A stretch of 21,381 bases of DNA from Baffinella frigidus (taxonomy: Eukaryota; Cryptophyceae; Cryptomonadales; Baffinellaceae): contig MU646457.1 of NCBI GenBank assembly GCA_026770585.1, positions 23,247-44,627 on the forward strand. The letters run 5' to 3'. The notes under the pieces are model-generated. The model made no database searches and was not told the origin of the DNA. It was given only the letters and a program-made list of their open reading frames with translations. Position 1 is the stretch's first letter. Each line of letters starts with the position of its first letter. Below are positions 10,601-13,600 of the stretch, one piece after another. Both the position numbers and the translations under genes were made by a program.

Positions 10601-13600
10601 GAGCCGTCGCCTCGGTACAAAATCACCCGGGTCCGCGCCAGGGCACAAGTTCCTTTTTCACACACACTCGTTCGCAAATCCTGGTACAAATTCTTTTTAA
10701 AAGACATCATACCCTCGGCAAAGAGCTCCAATTCCCATCACTTTTGGCGTGTTTCTCGGGTAGAATCAACTTTACACGAACGAAATATCATTTTACTACA
10801 CGATCTCGAAAATCGAACTTGTGACCTGGCGCGGTGGTCATGAGTGGTACGCCCGGGTCACCACACGAGGATGCTAGAGGGCCCTATTTAAAACCGAACA
10901 TGTCAAGTCTTTACTACACAAACCCCCCAATTTGTACCAGGATAAGGTAAAAGTAACCTCGCGCCTGGTATAAATGTTATTGGGCACGAGGTTACTTTAC
11001 CTTATCCTGGTACAAAAGTTTACAACCCCACATTTAAATAGGCTCCTCTAGCATTCTCGAGTAGAAATCAACAATTCATCTGCGGAAATGAATACAAATA
11101 TTAGTTTCTGGCCGACGAAATTTACTACACAAATGCTGTACTATCCCTAGTATGACCCAATCGTCCAGGAACGGTGAATCTAAACTCAGAAACGGTGACT
11201 CTAATTCCAGGCACCGTGAATCTAACTCCTGTGACGGTGAATCTAACTCGAGGAAAGGTGAACCGCCGTCGAGCCAACTCGGCACACATAAGACAGCCAG
11301 GACCGGGATTCCGGTCCTGGCTTTTCATTTTAAAAGTCCATTTCCTTCAGGATTCAGGTTAAAGTTTTTAAAATCGTGTCCCGTCCTCGCTCGGTAGCGG
11401 CTAATTCCAGCAACGGTGAATCTAACTCCAGAAACCTAGCTCTTCCCCAGTTGATTTGGGCTCACCATCGATTCGCCCCCCCCGAAATTTTACGGGTAAT
11501 TTTCATAGGGGGGTGTCACAATTTACCTGTAAAATTGGGGGGAGGGGCGAATTTATGGGGATTTGGGCTCACCATCACCCCAAGTGGGACAGGGCTAGGA
11601 AACCGTGAACCTGACTCCAGGAACGGTGAATCTAGATCCAGGAAAGGTGAATCTCACTCCAGGAACGGAATTTTGGTTGTGCCAGAAACGAATATTTTGA
11701 TTCGTTTCCGCAGATAAAAGTGCCCGGGTCAGGCGAGAGTGGTACCACACGGTGGACTACTGAGTCCCCACAGCACCCAGAATCTGTGTGCAATGCGGCT
11801 TAGTGTACCAGCAAAGGGCCAAAATAAGTGCAATTGATGGAGACCCCTCTCGAAATGAAAACCTCGTAGTCCACCGTGTGGCGGGGGATTTCACAGGGAA
11901 ACGGTTTAAATTTAAAACCATTGGATTCAATGAAAGTTACTACACGAATGCTTTAATATTACTAGTAAAACTCATTGTGTGTAGTAAATTTCATTGCCAG
12001 AAAGTTTTAAATTAAAACCGTTTTCCTATGAGATTGTGAGGCGGGACCTTCAACGCGGCGGTCGCGGAGAGAATCAGCGGAAGCACCTTGAGGAGAGTCA
12101 CGTACACCACGTTGCTGCCGCCCACGTCCACGCTCACCACTCCGGGACCCGTAGGCTTAGCCTCAGGGCAAGGGGGTCACCCACGGTTTAAGCGTGGGCA
12201 CGTGACCAATTCCCATACAAATCCTCCAGTGGTGTTACGCAGCCACTTGTAGGTTTGATAAAACGGCCACGATTCGCCTCGAGTGGTACGATCCAGCGGT
12301 GTATTAGTTTTCGTTGCCAACCAGGAAGAAAACTCAACGATTCCCCAGATTAGGCGGGGGGCGATTTCGGGTTTATGGTTTATGGTTTATGGTTTATGGT
12401 TTATGGTTTATGGTTTATGGTTTATGGTAGATTTCGGGTTAGCGCGGATTTTTCGAGATCAGGTCGAGCGATCGGGGAACGAAAAAACGTGAAAATGATT
12501 CGTTTTGTGTCATCATATGGGTGGGGGTCGCGATCTCATCATCAAATCCATGCTCAAGATAGCATAAAACTTGAGACGGACGTACAAATCAATGCGATGT
12601 TTGGATTTTTTTCGATTCCCGACCTGAAGTGAAATCCGCGCTAAGCCAAAATGTACAATAGTATTTAGGGCAGGCGGGGGGCGACCTGGAGGAAGCCGAG
12701 TAGAGGGAGACGAAGAAGTCCAGGCTCGTAACCTCACTCCGCTTCCCGGAGAAGAACCGCACCACCTGCAGACAAGAGCCCCAGATTAGTCAGCAGTCTA
12801 TGTGGTCGCACCAATTTAATTTCGGAACAAAGCAGGATCTGTCCCGCTTCTGAGGGCTTCCAAAGCTTAAGATAAGAGTGAATATGCTATTTGAGGCATA
12901 AAACCAAGGCCTGAAATAGCATAAATCTGGACAGATTCTGTCTTCCTCCTGGATGAAATTTGGTGAGACGTGGTTGTTTTTCGCCCAAGAGTTGACGGAT
13001 TCGTACCGCAAACCCAGCATATCAACTTAAGAATAGTCAGCCAACCCGACAGAGGCAGAGCTAGGAGGTTGAGGGCCCAAGGAGCGGTGGGGGAAGGATT
13101 CAATCTCGGAAAATAACTGAATCACTTGCGCTTTTATGCCATCTTACGCCCATGTTGTATGCCTAAAATAGCATATGCACCCTTATCTTAAGCGTTGGAA
13201 GCCTTGAGATACGCAACTGATTCAGCTATGTTCCGAAATGAGATTAATGGAAATATCGTTCCAATTTAGGACGACCGGACGGGCCCGCCTCAGACTTAAC
13301 TGGTACAAATTTAAAACTAAAGAGGTTTACAAGTGTTTTTTAGTGTTTTAGTCAGCATTGTTTTAAAATTTGTACCACGAAACTGTCCTAAATTGGAACG
13401 ATATTCCCATGAAGATGGACCTCGAGGACCGACGCGCTGTCGACGATCACCGGGAGATACCTGCGCACGTCCGGGGGCGCGTCCTGGATTAGTACCGGCG
13501 CTTCTTGGTTAGTACGGGGCGCGTCCGATAAAAACACTCAGAGAGAGAGCTCCGCGTGCCTCGCATGCGCGCACTTGCGTGAGCAGAGCGAGCTCATATG

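Larger units (their letters stand above)
11080..11713. mobile_element. Composite element with CTGCGGAAA..TTTCCGCAG ends (634 bp, TSD AT)
   Basis: CTGCGGAAATGAATACAAAT and TTAGTTTCTGGC are inverted at the far end (GTGCCAGAAACGAATATTTT, GATTCGTTTCCGCAG); AT flanks both ends (11078-11079, 11714-11715). The left loop keeps ACGAAATTTACTACACAA. The interior has been filled with 21-bp GGTGAATCTAACTCCAGGAAC repeats, a GCCAGGACCGG hairpin and a nested foldback at 11471-11560. Confidence 0.8.
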
